From assembly GCF_003991905.1 (NCBI RefSeq), contig NZ_RSCL01000010.1, positions 248,001 through 312,000 on the forward strand: DNA of 64,000 bases. The letters are read 5' to 3'. Origin of the DNA: Dulcicalothrix desertica PCC 7102. GTDB lineage: Bacteria > Cyanobacteriota > Cyanobacteriia > Cyanobacteriales > Nostocaceae. A model generated the notes under the pieces. That model saw nothing but the letters and a program-made list of their open reading frames with translations, was not told the origin of the DNA and did not search any database. Both the position numbers and the translations under genes were made by a program. This document shows positions 1 through 8,197 of the stretch, one piece after another. Every line of letters starts with the position of its first letter. Position 1 is the stretch's first letter.

Positions 1-1035
1 GCTAGTTTAGACACCCGCATTCAACGTTTAGATGCTCGTAACGATAGTGTTTTCGCTAAAGCAACTGTTGAGCAAGGTGGTGCTGCGGGAGTTGTCACTT
101 TCAAGGGAGGAGTCGCAATAAATCAAGTCCGTTTCACCGTTAATGCCAATAATCCTAGCGCTGCGGTTAGCGAATTGGTTGCTTTTGAGTTTGATGGTTC
201 AAGTAATGTTAACTTGAAACAACTATTGGATAGTGGTAAAGCTAAGGTAATTTCTTCTGTTATTAGCAACCGACCTACTGGTTTTGAGGGAGAGTCTGCT
301 CGAACTATAGGGTTTGCTGCTAATGCTAGAATAGGTTTTGCCTTAATTAAAAACGGTACAGCAGATGATATTCAAGCTGGAAAAACCAAGGAAGTTGTTC
401 TTTCCACTTCTAATAATTTTGTTTCCAATATCTCCACAAGTGGCTTTAATTTAGCCGTTGAAGGATTGAGTATTAAAGCCGAAACAGTAAGCGATATTCG
501 TCCTTTGGGAACTGCTTTACAATCAGGAGAGCAAGGTGAATTAATTGACTTACGTGACATTTCTGGTAAGGTCGAAGCAACCTTTACAATCAACCGGGAA
601 GCTGCATTCAATAACCAAGTTTACTTTTACAAAGTCAATAACGCTGATGGTTTAATTGGTAATTTAAACCCAGATAGTACCAGTAGCTCAGTTTATCTCG
701 ATGCTGCACTCAAAAATCTTGTTACAGGTGCAGATGGTAAAGCTGTCAAACTGGAAGTTGCTAATCAGGGAGAATCTACTATTAAAGCCATCGTTGATGC
801 TGGTTCAATTCTAGCTCCAATGTTAATCGCCAATAGTACGATTGAGCAATTAACAGATACTAATCCCAATAATAACCCCGCTGTTTTCTTCCCATACTTA
901 GGAGCTAATGTCAATAAAGTTGACCACTTGCGATTACTTGGAGATAACACCTTTGGATTTGAAGATTTAGTTGGTGGTGGTGATTTAGATTATAACGATG
1001 TGCTTGTCAAAGTAAGTTTGGCGCCCATCGTTTAA
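1..1035 (+). CDS. DUF4114-domain surface/secreted protein, 5' end missing
   Basis: The frame is open from the first base, so the true start lies upstream of the window; 344 residues are visible. The last ~25 residues contain FEDLVGGGDLDYND, the hallmark acidic, Asp/Gly-rich end of the DUF4114 domain, which is common at the C-termini of large cyanobacterial extracellular and calcium-binding-type proteins. The visible part is rich in Asn, Ser, Thr and Gly with short beta-type stretches and no membrane segment. A role outside the cell is inferred from the family; the specific function is unknown. The gene ends before a convergent glycosyltransferase gene with only 35 bases between them. Confidence 0.7.
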   Translation, partial: ASLDTRIQRLDARNDSVFAKATVEQGGAAGVVTFKGGVAINQVRFTVNANNPSAAVSELVAFEFDGSSNVNLKQLLDSGKAKVISSVISNRPTGFEGESARTIGFAANARIGFALIKNGTADDIQAGKTKEVVLSTSNNFVSNISTSGFNLAVEGLSIKAETVSDIRPLGTALQSGEQGELIDLRDISGKVEATFTINREAAFNNQVYFYKVNNADGLIGNLNPDSTSSSVYLDAALKNLVTGADGKAVKLEVANQGESTIKAIVDAGSILAPMLIANSTIEQLTDTNPNNNPAVFFPYLGANVNKVDHLRLLGDNTFGFEDLVGGGDLDYNDVLVKVSLAPIV

Positions 1036-1070
1036 TTTATAATAGATAAATAGGGTTAAACCCTATTTAT

Positions 1071-2327
1071 CTACTGGCAATACGCTGCATTAGGGGCATT
1101 TGCGGTGGCATGAGGTCTCAATTTCTTTACACATCTCCGCAAATCAATAATCGCTTCCTGAATATCTACATACATAAACCGCGCGTCCCAAACTCCCTCA
1201 TCGGACATACGCTGTTCTACTTGTTCAAACAGATGTCCAAACGTATTTGGTTGCGTTAATTCCTGTAGCAACCATTGAGTATCAATTCCCAAAGTATCCG
1301 AAATAGGCGCCACCTGATTTGAAGTCACCTGATAACCATTTAGAACACCTTTCCATATTTTTCGGAGTTGGTGACGTACGCGTAAACGTGTCTCAATAGC
1401 TTGAAAAGATTCAACAAGAAACACTTGATTTTGCCTTCCCATTTTTGTCCACTCATTCAATTGATTAGCCAAACCGTTATTTGTACGTCCAGTCTGTCTA
1501 GCTGAAGTTGTTACTCGCACTAATGGACTGTGGCGAAATCGCGCGTTCTCTCGTACTAAAGCATGGTAAAAAGCCACATCTTCAGGAGTTCGCACAGCTG
1601 GTAAACCACCAGCAAGCGCATACATTTCTGCGGTGACAGCCAAGGAAGCACCGTAGTGTTGATAGTGCCTAGGAAAAGGGTCAAACGGTTCTGGGTCAAG
1701 ATAACTTTCTAATTCTGCAATTAAATACCGATAACCGACCTCACGCAAAAAACAAGCTTTTGCATAAGGGTCTAGCTTCCTACGACCATCAGAACTTGTG
1801 ATTATTCTTCCTCCTATTGCATCGGCGCCGCAAGATATTTCATAAAGGTTAGCAGCAATCCAAGTAGGACTGACTTGTGAATCTCCATCCGTTGAAGCTA
1901 TAACTCCTCGCTTGCGCCCAATAATGCTTAAACGACGATATGCTTCATCCATCAAAATCTGGCGCACTCTGCCAATATAAGCTTGCTCTGGAGGAAGAGT
2001 CATTTCTACAAGATGCAATTCTAATTCTTGATGTTGTTTGGCAAAACTCCTTGCAATATCTGCTGAGTTATCGCTGCAATTATTCAAGAGTACTATGACC
2101 TCGTAGCGTTTGGTATCTAAACGTTGCCTTTCCAGGTCAAATTGATGCAACAAAGCATTTAGCGTATGCACCAAAGTTTGAGCTTCGTTGCGAACTGGAA
2201 CAATTACACAAACCTCGCAACTAGACAACGGCGCCTTTTGAACTAATACAGGTGAAAATGTAGGTAAAACGTGGTTGGGTTTTGCCGCTGGAAAGTCAGC
2301 AACTACTTGTAAAAGCTTACTTTCCAT
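1071..2327 (-). CDS. Family 2 glycosyltransferase
   Basis: A 418-residue protein. Residues ~40-170 form a GT-A fold of the GT2 type: the nucleotide-sugar binding start VCVIVPVRNEAQTL, then EVIVLLNNCSDNSADIA, then the metal-binding acidic motif STDGDS near residue 150. The C-terminal half is long and basic, without clear membrane segments, so it is probably a cytoplasmic or peripheral enzyme transferring a sugar from a nucleotide donor. Donor and acceptor cannot be told. It stands alone, convergent with the DUF4114 gene and 20 kb away from the main polysaccharide locus. ATG start. Confidence 0.8.
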   Translation of the reverse strand: MESKLLQVVADFPAAKPNHVLPTFSPVLVQKAPLSSCEVCVIVPVRNEAQTLVHTLNALLHQFDLERQRLDTKRYEVIVLLNNCSDNSADIARSFAKQHQELELHLVEMTLPPEQAYIGRVRQILMDEAYRRLSIIGRKRGVIASTDGDSQVSPTWIAANLYEISCGADAIGGRIITSSDGRRKLDPYAKACFLREVGYRYLIAELESYLDPEPFDPFPRHYQHYGASLAVTAEMYALAGGLPAVRTPEDVAFYHALVRENARFRHSPLVRVTTSARQTGRTNNGLANQLNEWTKMGRQNQVFLVESFQAIETRLRVRHQLRKIWKGVLNGYQVTSNQVAPISDTLGIDTQWLLQELTQPNTFGHLFEQVEQRMSDEGVWDARFMYVDIQEAIIDLRRCVKKLRPHATANAPNAAYCQ

Positions 2328-2637
2328 AAAAAATATTGCTTCCTTTCCAGAAGAATAAACAGATTGCGTTCATTCAAATTTAGAAATTATTTAATTTGTT
2401 AAGTTCATTTTGATAAGATTACTACATATTTGCAATACGTCTCCAGCATGATTATTTTTAATCTACCTACCGCATGATTTACATTGCTTACAAATCTACC
2501 AGAAGACATAAATTAAAATCATTTCTTCTTTTATATGACGTAGACTGTGTAACAGCATGAAAAATCCTGGAATAAAACGCAAAAACAAAAAGCTGTTACG
2601 CACCATCTACAAAAATAATATATTAAATAAAAAGTCA
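2328..2637. other. Intergenic region between glycosyltransferase and aminotransferase genes
   Basis: 310 bases, AT-rich. It holds the upstream region of the leftward glycosyltransferase gene and the downstream region of the leftward aminotransferase gene. I see no ORF, RNA gene or strong hairpin. Confidence 0.5.
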
Positions 2638-3834
2638 TCAAGTTAGGTTTTTAACAATTTCTTGTAGCGTTTTACCCAAACTGTTATACTGTTCGATTGA
2701 ATTGTAAATCTGTGCTGAAATTCTAAATAATAACTTTGATTCTCCGTGCCACGGAACTACTTGCACTTCAATTCCATACTTATCAAATAATTCATCATGA
2801 AGTGATGTATAAGTATATTTCTCTAATATCTTAGGAACGGTTAAAGTTGACATTGAGCCAATCATTTCTTCTGGACAGGGTGGCGCCATATTTAGCATTT
2901 CACAAATTATCTGTCTTCCCTGCATTACTAAATCGTGGTTGCGTTGCATTAATTCATTCCAACCACCATCTAAAAGTGAACCCATAAACTGTATAGATTC
3001 ACCTACACACATGTAAGCCGTTGGGTCGTCAGTACCCATCCAGTCAAATTCTAATTGATACAGACTTTTATGTGTAAGCTTAGAGTTGGCGCCGTGACTT
3101 ATAGTTAAAGGACGTATTTGTGACTGTTTTGAACGCTTAACGTACAAAAACGCAGCACCCTTTGGAGCGCACAACCATTTATGACAATTTCCTGTATAGT
3201 AAGTGGCGCCTATTTCACTCAAGTTTAAAGACAACATTCCGGGTGCATGGGCGCCATCTACTAGTACATCAACACCGCGCGCTTGTAATTCTTTGACTAA
3301 TTGCTGAATTGGAAATATTAACCCAGTTTGACTTGTTATATGGTCTAAAAGTGCTAACCGCGTTTTTGGTGAAACTTTTTCTATAACTGCTTTAATAACT
3401 TGCTCTGATGACTCAATCGGAAAAGGAACATCTGCTACTATCACCTTTGCACCCGCACAACTTGCTACAAAATCAAGCGCATTCCGACAAGCGTTATACT
3501 CATGGCTTGTAGTCAACAACTCATCATTGGGTGAAAACTTTAGCGAACGCAGTACAGCGTTAACTCCTGTCGTCGCATTAGGTACAAATACTAAATCTTG
3601 TGGTTCTACACCTAAAAAACAGGCAAGCTTATTTCTCGAATCATCTAATAATGGTTCCCATTCTCTACCAAAAAACCTTAATGGTTCATTTTCTAATTGC
3701 GAACGTAACTTTGCCTGCACTTCTAAAACAGGTCGTGGACAGGCGCCGAATGAAGCATGATTTAAAAAGTTTATATTTCTATCAAGTAACCAGTACCTTT
3801 GAAAATAAGAAGCGTGAGGCTTAAAATTCATCAT
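2638..3834 (-). CDS. Class V aminotransferase (isopenicillin-N epimerase / cysteine desulfurase-like)
   Basis: A 398-residue PLP enzyme of fold type I. It shows the early NHASFGACPRPV motif typical of isopenicillin-N-epimerase-like proteins, a cofactor-binding DGAHA (Asp203) and the Schiff-base lysine in NCHKWLCAPKG (Lys219). Length fits the family. Substrate is not predictable: relatives include racemases, selenocysteine lyases and ergothioneine-type lyases. No sulfur-transfer cysteine loop like that of IscS is obvious. The next gene upstream on the same strand is tRNA-Asn, so it probably has its own promoter in the AT-rich stretch at 3835-3879. The first two codons are both Met; either could start. 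Confidence 0.75.
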   Translation of the reverse strand: MMNFKPHASYFQRYWLLDRNINFLNHASFGACPRPVLEVQAKLRSQLENEPLRFFGREWEPLLDDSRNKLACFLGVEPQDLVFVPNATTGVNAVLRSLKFSPNDELLTTSHEYNACRNALDFVASCAGAKVIVADVPFPIESSEQVIKAVIEKVSPKTRLALLDHITSQTGLIFPIQQLVKELQARGVDVLVDGAHAPGMLSLNLSEIGATYYTGNCHKWLCAPKGAAFLYVKRSKQSQIRPLTISHGANSKLTHKSLYQLEFDWMGTDDPTAYMCVGESIQFMGSLLDGGWNELMQRNHDLVMQGRQIICEMLNMAPPCPEEMIGSMSTLTVPKILEKYTYTSLHDELFDKYGIEVQVVPWHGESKLLFRISAQIYNSIEQYNSLGKTLQEIVKNLT

Positions 3835-3879
3835 CTTACAAACCTCAACCTCTTCTATAATTATTCCGTATTTCTAATA

Positions 3880-3951
3880 CTCCCCAGGCAGGATTCGAAC
3901 CTGCGACCAATCGGTTAACAGCCGACCGCTCTACCACTGAGCTACTGAGGA
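3880..3951 (-). tRNA. tRNA-Asn (GUU)
   Basis: The complementary strand folds into a full cloverleaf: acceptor TCCTCAG with CTGGGGA, D arm GCTC/GAGC, anticodon arm GTCGG-CTGTTAA-CCGAT giving anticodon GUU, and T arm GCAGG-TTCGAAT-CCTGC. The discriminator base is G and CCA is not encoded. 72 nt. This tRNA could be the cognate of the T-box-like leader at 56.4-56.6 kb if that leader reads asparagine. Confidence 0.95.
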
Positions 3952-4114
3952 ATGTGGCGCACAATTAATAATAGTAGAGGTAAAGTTTAAAAATGGCAAG
4001 TGTTTTTGAAAATTTTTTTTGCTTTTTCTGATTTTTTCTTGAAAGCCTTACAAATAAAGCATTTCAGACGTTGTAATCATGAGTATTAATTGACTATATA
4101 ATTATCTAAAAGCA

Positions 4115-4146
4115 GTGACTCCCTAATAGTAATATTAGAGAGTCAC
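4115..4146 (-). terminator. Perfect-arm hairpin downstream of the YacP-like gene
   Basis: A 32-base inverted repeat with arms GTGACTC/GAGTCAC and CTAATA/TATTAG around a 4-base loop. Read leftward it lies ~50 bases after the YacP-like stop codon and is followed by a short T-rich run, consistent with a Rho-independent terminator for that gene. The rest of the spacer 3952-4196 shows nothing else. Confidence 0.5.
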
Positions 4147-4196
4147 GCAACCGTGGTTATCGGTTAAGTTCATATTGTTGAATGCTGGTCAAGGAA

Positions 4197-4745
4197 TCAA
4201 GGTAACATACGCAACTCAGCTAAACGCTGACGTGCTTTATCATCGATGGAATTAGCTAAAAATCTACCGTTAGATTGTTTACGTGGATTATACTTCTGAC
4301 GCGCACGACAAACGTTTGTTTGAACATCGTGACAAAGTTGTAAAGCGGACATCCACTCGGCGCCGTAACCTTGTATCATCAGTTGCTGTGCGCGGTCCGA
4401 TGTAGCGACAATGACACGCGATATTAAAGACTGGGCAATGTGATGACGGTAAGATGCACAACTTTTTTCTATATAAGTATCTGCTGTTTGGTTAAACTCA
4501 GTGTAATGAACAGATAAAAGCTCTGTTATTACCTCTCGATTGCTGCAAGTGTTTTGATACTGGGCATCGAAAACGATTTGAGTTTGATAGCCTTTAAAAG
4601 CACTGTAATTAATCATAGATTCTACTAATTCACCACGTGCTGCCTCAAGACCAGCTGTATCACGAGTCTTTTTTAGGCAAGACCAGGCGCCTATTATATT
4701 GTAGCCGTCCACTAATAGAACGGCTGGTGCAAGAGAACGGGACAT
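4197..4745 (-). CDS. NYN/YacP-like (PIN-fold) ribonuclease
   Basis: 182 residues. The N-terminus LLVDGYNIIGAW carries the catalytic Asp and Asn of NYN-domain nucleases, followed by IVFDAQ and VIVATSDRAQQ, which supply the other acidic positions of the PIN-like active site. This is the YacP family, whose Bacillus member Rae1 cuts mRNA on the ribosome; that activity is known of the family and inferred here. Length fits the family. A near-perfect inverted repeat with arms ATTGTAAC/GTTACAAT (4813-4833) lies about 70 bases upstream of the start and could be an operator. Confidence 0.8.
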   Translation of the reverse strand: MSRSLAPAVLLVDGYNIIGAWSCLKKTRDTAGLEAARGELVESMINYSAFKGYQTQIVFDAQYQNTCSNREVITELLSVHYTEFNQTADTYIEKSCASYRHHIAQSLISRVIVATSDRAQQLMIQGYGAEWMSALQLCHDVQTNVCRARQKYNPRKQSNGRFLANSIDDKARQRLAELRMLP

Positions 4746-4812
4746 GGTTTATATTCACAAATTTTCAAGAGTTAACAAATCGTTCATAACTCTTATAATA
4801 ATCCAAGTCCCT

Positions 4813-4833
4813 ATTGTAACATCATGTTACAAT
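4813..4833. promoter_or_regulatory. Inverted repeat in the YacP upstream region
   Basis: ATTGTAAC-ATCAT-GTTACAAT, eight-base arms, 68-88 bases before the YacP-like start codon. The half-sites resemble a dimeric-regulator operator, but the spacing is one base too long for the NtcA pattern GTA-N8-TAC. Function is inferred only. Confidence 0.3.
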
Positions 4834-4840
4834 TTAAGTT

Positions 4841-4937
4841 ATGAGTAATGAGTGCTGAGTGCTAAGGAACGAATTTAGGAGTTAGGAGTTAGGAGTTAGG
4901 AGTTAGGAGTTACTACTCAGCACTCAGCACTCAGCAC
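4841..4937. repeat. Short tandem heptamer repeats (TTAGGAG)n with flanking inverted GTGCTGA units
   Basis: About five consecutive TTAGGAG units at 4875-4911. Upstream GTGCTGAGTGCT and downstream CTCAGCACTCAGCACTCAGCACT units are inverted copies of each other and can pair across the array. These are the STRR-type heptamers typical of heterocystous cyanobacteria. They lie between the YacP-like gene's upstream region and the end of the ABC ATPase gene. Confidence 0.85.
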
Positions 4938-4940
4938 TTT

Positions 4941-5609
4941 CTACTCCTCTGTTTCCATTAATCGTTGTTTAAGTCGCTGTGAAGAGCCACTATCAACGAG
5001 TACGCCTTTTTCGAGTAAAAAAGCTCCATCACAGTAATTTAATTCGTCCAAGCGGTGTGTCACCCAAAGAGCGGTGATACCTCTACTTTTAACTAAGCGA
5101 CGAACACCATCAACAAGTTCGAGTTGGCTATCAGGGTCAAGTAATGCCGTTGGTTCATCTAATAATAGAACTTCACAATGACGTGCCAAGGCGCCAGCGA
5201 TGGCAACGCGCTGCTTTTGTCCACCGCTCAATGCATAAATTGGGCGCTTTTGCAACGAAAGTAGGTTGACAGCATTTAATGCTTCTTCAACTCTAGCTTT
5301 CACAGCTTTGGACGGTAGTTTTTCTTCTACCAGTCCAAATGCCACATCAGCACCGACTGTAGGCATAACTAATTGGTGGTCAGGGTTTTGGAAGACAAAA
5401 CCAACGGGTTGCAAAGTTTTAATTTCACCCGATAGTGGCACCAATAGTCCAGCTAACAGCCTTAATATAGTTGATTTACCGCTGCCATTAGTGCCTAAAA
5501 GCATCCAAAACTCACCTTTGGGCACTTGCAACGAACAAGATTTAATAACTTCTTGCCCAGAAGTCCAGTTAAAGTTTAAATCTTTGACCTCAATACCTAG
5601 TTGTACCAT
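4941..5609 (-). CDS. ABC transporter ATPase, ECF/CbiO type
   Basis: 222 residues with all ATPase motifs: Walker A GTNGSGKST (39-47), Q-loop FQNPDHQ (73-79), signature LSGGQ (127-131), Walker B VLLLDEP (146-152), D-loop and H-loop WVTHRLDE. The FQNPDHQ Q-loop is characteristic of energy-coupling-factor ATPases for cobalt, nickel and vitamin uptake. No membrane or substrate subunit is encoded nearby, so its partners are elsewhere; the single-domain cyanobacterial homologues are often orphan. It lies 21 bases downstream of a 90-residue hypothetical gene on the same strand, suggesting co-transcription. Confidence 0.85.
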   Translation of the reverse strand: MVQLGIEVKDLNFNWTSGQEVIKSCSLQVPKGEFWMLLGTNGSGKSTILRLLAGLLVPLSGEIKTLQPVGFVFQNPDHQLVMPTVGADVAFGLVEEKLPSKAVKARVEEALNAVNLLSLQKRPIYALSGGQKQRVAIAGALARHCEVLLLDEPTALLDPDSQLELVDGVRRLVKSRGITALWVTHRLDELNYCDGAFLLEKGVLVDSGSSQRLKQRLMETEE

Positions 5610-5630
5610 GCTGCTGTTTTTGCGTGCTGC

Positions 5631-5903
5631 TTATTCAGCAGTAACCGCAAAGAAACCAGGAGGTCTACCAGTACCAATTGCTGAACCTTCTTTCTGAGTC
5701 ACTTGTAACCCAGAAATTTCACTTGCTCGAACGGCAATTTTCTTCTCTGTCTTACCTTCACACTTTAGCTCAATAATATCTGGGGTACCTGAGCGCATAG
5801 CTGTTGTAATCAGTTGGTAAACTGCCTCAGCATCTTCAGAAGACTTACGTTGTATCGAAAGAGGGAAAGCGGTATTTTTTACAGTTAAATCGATGGTGAA
5901 CAT
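5631..5903 (-). CDS. Small conserved hypothetical protein
   Basis: 90 residues: an N-terminal half with alternating hydrophobic strands, a central IIELKCEGKTEKKIAVRASEISG and a short Gly/Pro-rich C-terminus. No membrane segment or signal peptide. I recall this type of protein only as a conserved cyanobacterial hypothetical; no function can be assigned. It is the first gene of a probable two-gene unit with the ECF-type ATPase (21-base spacing), so a link to that ATPase is possible. Confidence 0.65.
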   Translation of the reverse strand: MFTIDLTVKNTAFPLSIQRKSSEDAEAVYQLITTAMRSGTPDIIELKCEGKTEKKIAVRASEISGLQVTQKEGSAIGTGRPPGFFAVTAE

Positions 5904-6330
5904 TTCAGCTTTACTTCATTAAATCTCAGCCATCATTCTAGCGCGCAGAGTTGAGACAGTACATGTACGGTCTTTACAACTCCTGACTCCTAACTCTTGT
6001 ACGGGCGGGTTTACTTGTGTCTTGGTTGATGATGGAAAATTTCGGTGAACCCGCCCCTATCTTTCTAAATATATTTTACTTATTCTTAATATTTCTCTAC
6101 AATTGCTGTATTGTATGCTACGTATGCATTATTGCCCTGTTTCGTGCTGAGTTATATTAAAAACCCCCCTGGAAAAATAAGTAAATAGGCTTTACTATAT
6201 TAGAGAGAGTAAAAAATTGTTAACTGGATTTGACGTCTAGTTGATTATCTGTCTAGAAGCCAATACTTTTATTTCGGCACATAGATAGGTAAAATTCTTG
6301 TAATTATAATATCCTGGAGATTCTCTAGTC
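5904..6330. other. psbD upstream region with repeats
   Basis: 427 bases separating the divergent 90-residue gene and psbD. It holds a 28-base palindromic repeat copy (5950-5977), a TCCTAACTC heptamer remnant, and a pair of inverted GGGCGGGTTTAC/GTGAACCCGCCC arms at ~6003-6056. The psbD promoter should lie in the AT-rich 6060-6300 part; TTGACG at 6230 is a possible -35 box but I see no convincing -10 partner. Confidence 0.45.
5950..5977. repeat. 28-bp palindromic repeat, degenerate copy
   Basis: Core AGTACATGTAC with outer arms GAGAC/GTCTT. Same length and pattern as the copies at 19632, 39622, 58765 and 62795. Confidence 0.65.
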
Positions 6331-7389
6331 ATGACCATTGCAGTAGGACGTGCCCCCAGAAGCCGTGGGTGGTTTGACGTACTCGACGACTGGTTAAAGC
6401 GTGACCGTTTCGTGTTTGTAGGTTGGTCAGGGATTTTACTATTTCCCTGTGCTTTCCTAGCACTAGGCGGTTGGTTAACTGGAACAACTTTTGTAACTTC
6501 TTGGTATACTCACGGGTTAGCATCTAGTTACTTAGAAGGTTGTAACTTTTTAACAGTAGCTGTTTCAACTCCTGCAGATGCAATGGGACACTCATTGTTA
6601 CTGCTGTGGGGACCTGAAGCACAAGGTGACTTTACTCGCTGGTGTCAATTGGGTGGTTTGTGGGCATTCGTAGCATTGCACGGCGCCTTTGGATTGATTG
6701 GCTTTATGCTACGTCAGTTTGAAGTTGCTCGCTTGGTAGGAATTCGTCCTTACAACGCAATTGCTTTTAGTGCGCCTATCGCTGTATTTGTCAGCGTATT
6801 TTTGATGTACCCCTTGGGTCAATCATCATGGTTCTTTGCTCCTAGCTTTGGAGTAGCAGCAATTTTCCGTTTCTTACTGTTTTTACAAGGTTTCCACAAC
6901 TGGACACTTAACCCCTTCCATATGATGGGTGTAGCAGGTGTACTTGGTGGTGCGTTGTTGTGTGCTATTCACGGTGCAACAGTAGAAAACACATTGTTTG
7001 AAGATGGTGACGCATCGAATACCTTCCGTGCGTTCAACCCAACTCAAGCAGAAGAAACCTATTCGATGGTGACTGCAAACCGTTTCTGGTCACAGATTTT
7101 TGGTATTGCTTTCTCTAACAAGCGCTGGTTGCACTTCTTCATGTTATTTGTACCTGTAACAGGGTTGTGGATGAGTGCAGTTGGTATTGTTGGTCTTGCT
7201 CTTAACTTACGTGCTTACGACTTCGTATCACAAGAGTTACGTGCCGCAGAAGACCCTGAATTTGAAACCTTCTACACCAAGAATATTCTTCTTAACGAAG
7301 GTATTCGTGCTTGGATGGCGCCTCAAGACCAACCTCACGAGAAATTCATATTCCCAGAAGAAGTATTACCTCGTGGTAACGCGCTGTAA
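6331..7389 (+). CDS. psbD: Photosystem II reaction centre protein D2, stand-alone copy
   Basis: 352 residues, full length, nearly canonical D2. All functional residues are at standard numbers: Tyr160 (TyrD) with His189, His197 (P680 chlorophyll ligand), His214 and His268 (non-haem iron and QA region), His117 (peripheral chlorophyll). D2 pairs with D1 in the thylakoid membrane and binds pheophytin and QA. The usual psbD-psbC arrangement, where psbC starts inside the end of psbD, is absent: a strong terminator follows 43 bases after the stop. This is therefore a monocistronic psbD, matching the second psbD copies (psbD2) that other cyanobacteria induce under high light. Regulation is inferred from family knowledge. 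Confidence 0.97.
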   Translation: MTIAVGRAPRSRGWFDVLDDWLKRDRFVFVGWSGILLFPCAFLALGGWLTGTTFVTSWYTHGLASSYLEGCNFLTVAVSTPADAMGHSLLLLWGPEAQGDFTRWCQLGGLWAFVALHGAFGLIGFMLRQFEVARLVGIRPYNAIAFSAPIAVFVSVFLMYPLGQSSWFFAPSFGVAAIFRFLLFLQGFHNWTLNPFHMMGVAGVLGGALLCAIHGATVENTLFEDGDASNTFRAFNPTQAEETYSMVTANRFWSQIFGIAFSNKRWLHFFMLFVPVTGLWMSAVGIVGLALNLRAYDFVSQELRAAEDPEFETFYTKNILLNEGIRAWMAPQDQPHEKFIFPEEVLPRGNAL

Positions 7390-7431
7390 GCTTACGAATG
7401 TTTAAACATTAACGCTACGAGCATTAAGAGG

Positions 7432-7460
7432 AAAACCCTACCTTCAAGGTAGGGTTTTTT
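7432..7460 (+). terminator. Rho-independent terminator of psbD
   Basis: AACCCTACC-TTCAA-GGTAGGGTT followed by a T run, 43 bases after the psbD stop. It closes the transcript before any psbC could follow. Confidence 0.9.
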
Positions 7461-7596
7461 ATGGAATTTTACTAAAAAACAGTAGACACGTTCCCATTAG
7501 TATGTGCTATATTTGTTTACAGGAATAAACACCCAGAAGCTTTAAGTTTCTGCCTTTTGAGACTAAGACCGTTTAGGCAACAAGGAGGTGATGCCC

Positions 7597-7668
7597 ATGA
7601 TAGAAAGTAGTATACGCATGGGTCATCAGGTTGCAGTTAGCCGGCTGTGCGCCGGGGCTGTTCTCTAG
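7597..7668 (+). CDS. 23-codon leader ORF with near-perfect Shine-Dalgarno
   Basis: ATG, 23 sense codons and TAG. It is preceded at 7581-7591 by AAGGAGGTGAT, an 11-base match to the anti-Shine-Dalgarno end of 16S rRNA, ending 5 bases before the ATG. The product is short, has two Met, ends in the hydrophobic CAGAVL and lacks a convincing membrane segment. It lies inside the structured region between two copies of GACTAAG that compete for the same partner. A leader peptide whose translation changes RNA folding is an inference. It may also be a true microprotein. Confidence 0.45.
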   Translation: MIESSIRMGHQVAVSRLCAGAVL

Positions 7669-7771
7669 GAGTTACTCTTAGTCTGCTTATCTGACTAAGT
7701 TAGCTTAAGTGGCTAGATTATGCTTGGAGTTCCTTCCGGCAGTCTGGTTGCAACCTGAAGACCCGACTAGA

Positions 7772-7809
7772 CCGCCCTTACTTAAGTCACCTGATTTAAG
7801 TAAGGGCGG
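7772..7809 (+). terminator. 14-bp GC-capped hairpin closing the leader element
   Basis: CCGCCCTTACTTAA pairs with TTAAGTAAGGGCGG around a 10-base loop. It is followed by a moderately T-rich stretch (ATAGTTTTATAG) rather than a clean T run, so it may terminate, attenuate or protect the 3' end of the upstream RNA. Confidence 0.55.
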
Positions 7810-7915
7810 ATAGTTTTATAGATTGTTTTACTGATGTTTTACGTAAACATAAACAAATCGCTGTAAAATGCCTATATCAGGATAAAGTGCAGACTAGATA
7901 TAAGGTATGTAAAAC

Positions 7916-8197
7916 ATGGCGCCATTACTAAACGAATCAGAGATTCAAGAACGTGTACAAGTGTTAGATGGATGGAATATTGAATCCAAGACACTGCGTG
8001 CAACACGTAAGTTTAAAGATTTTATTCAATCAGTAGATTTTGTCAATAAGCTGGTGGCGCCTGCGGAGTCAGCAGGACATCACCCAGATATAGAAATTTC
8101 TTATAACACAGTAAAAATAACTTTAACTACCCATGATGCAGGTGGGTTGACGCAGAAAGATTTTGACTTAGCTCAAGTTATTTCGCAAATCATTTGA
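7916..8197 (+). CDS. 4a-hydroxytetrahydrobiopterin dehydratase (PCD/DCoH family)
   Basis: 93 residues, the usual size of bacterial pterin-4a-carbinolamine dehydratases. The active-site signature is seen in SAGHHPDIEISYNTVKITLTT (His-His-Pro-Asp, and a later Thr-His). These enzymes dehydrate 4a-hydroxytetrahydropterins; cyanobacterial copies without an aromatic amino acid hydroxylase may act on other pterins, and some relatives near RuBisCO aid carboxysomes. No such genes lie here. The leader-like element at 7559-7815 precedes it and could control it. ATG start at 7916. Confidence 0.88.
   Translation: MAPLLNESEIQERVQVLDGWNIESKTLRATRKFKDFIQSVDFVNKLVAPAESAGHHPDIEISYNTVKITLTTHDAGGLTQKDFDLAQVISQII

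Larger units (their letters stand above)
7559..7815 (+). ncRNA. Structured leader-like RNA with embedded short ORF
   Basis: The region between psbD and the pterin dehydratase is dense in secondary structure. The segment at 7676-7684 (TCTTAGTCT) can pair with 7560-7568 (AGACTAAGA) across the short ORF, or locally at 7677-7683 with 7693-7699 (GACTAAG). These two pairings exclude each other, as in attenuators and riboswitches. A hairpin with GATG..CCATG/CATGGG..CATC arms (7590-7627) surrounds the ORF start. A 14-bp stem (7772-7809) closes the element, about 100 bases before the dehydratase start. I do not recognise an Rfam family. It could be a cis-regulatory leader or an independent small RNA. 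Confidence 0.5.

Noticed and set aside
4841-4937. CRISPR array
   Set aside because: The units are 7 bases long without spacers and no cas genes are near; they are STRR heptamers.
6230-6260. Sigma-70 promoter for psbD from TTGACG
   Set aside because: No acceptable -10 box at 16-18 bases; only listed as a possibility in the spacer entry.
7175-7405. Frame overlapping the end of psbD, where psbC would be expected to start
   Set aside because: The frame ends after a few codons past psbD and a terminator follows; the translation has no resemblance to CP43.
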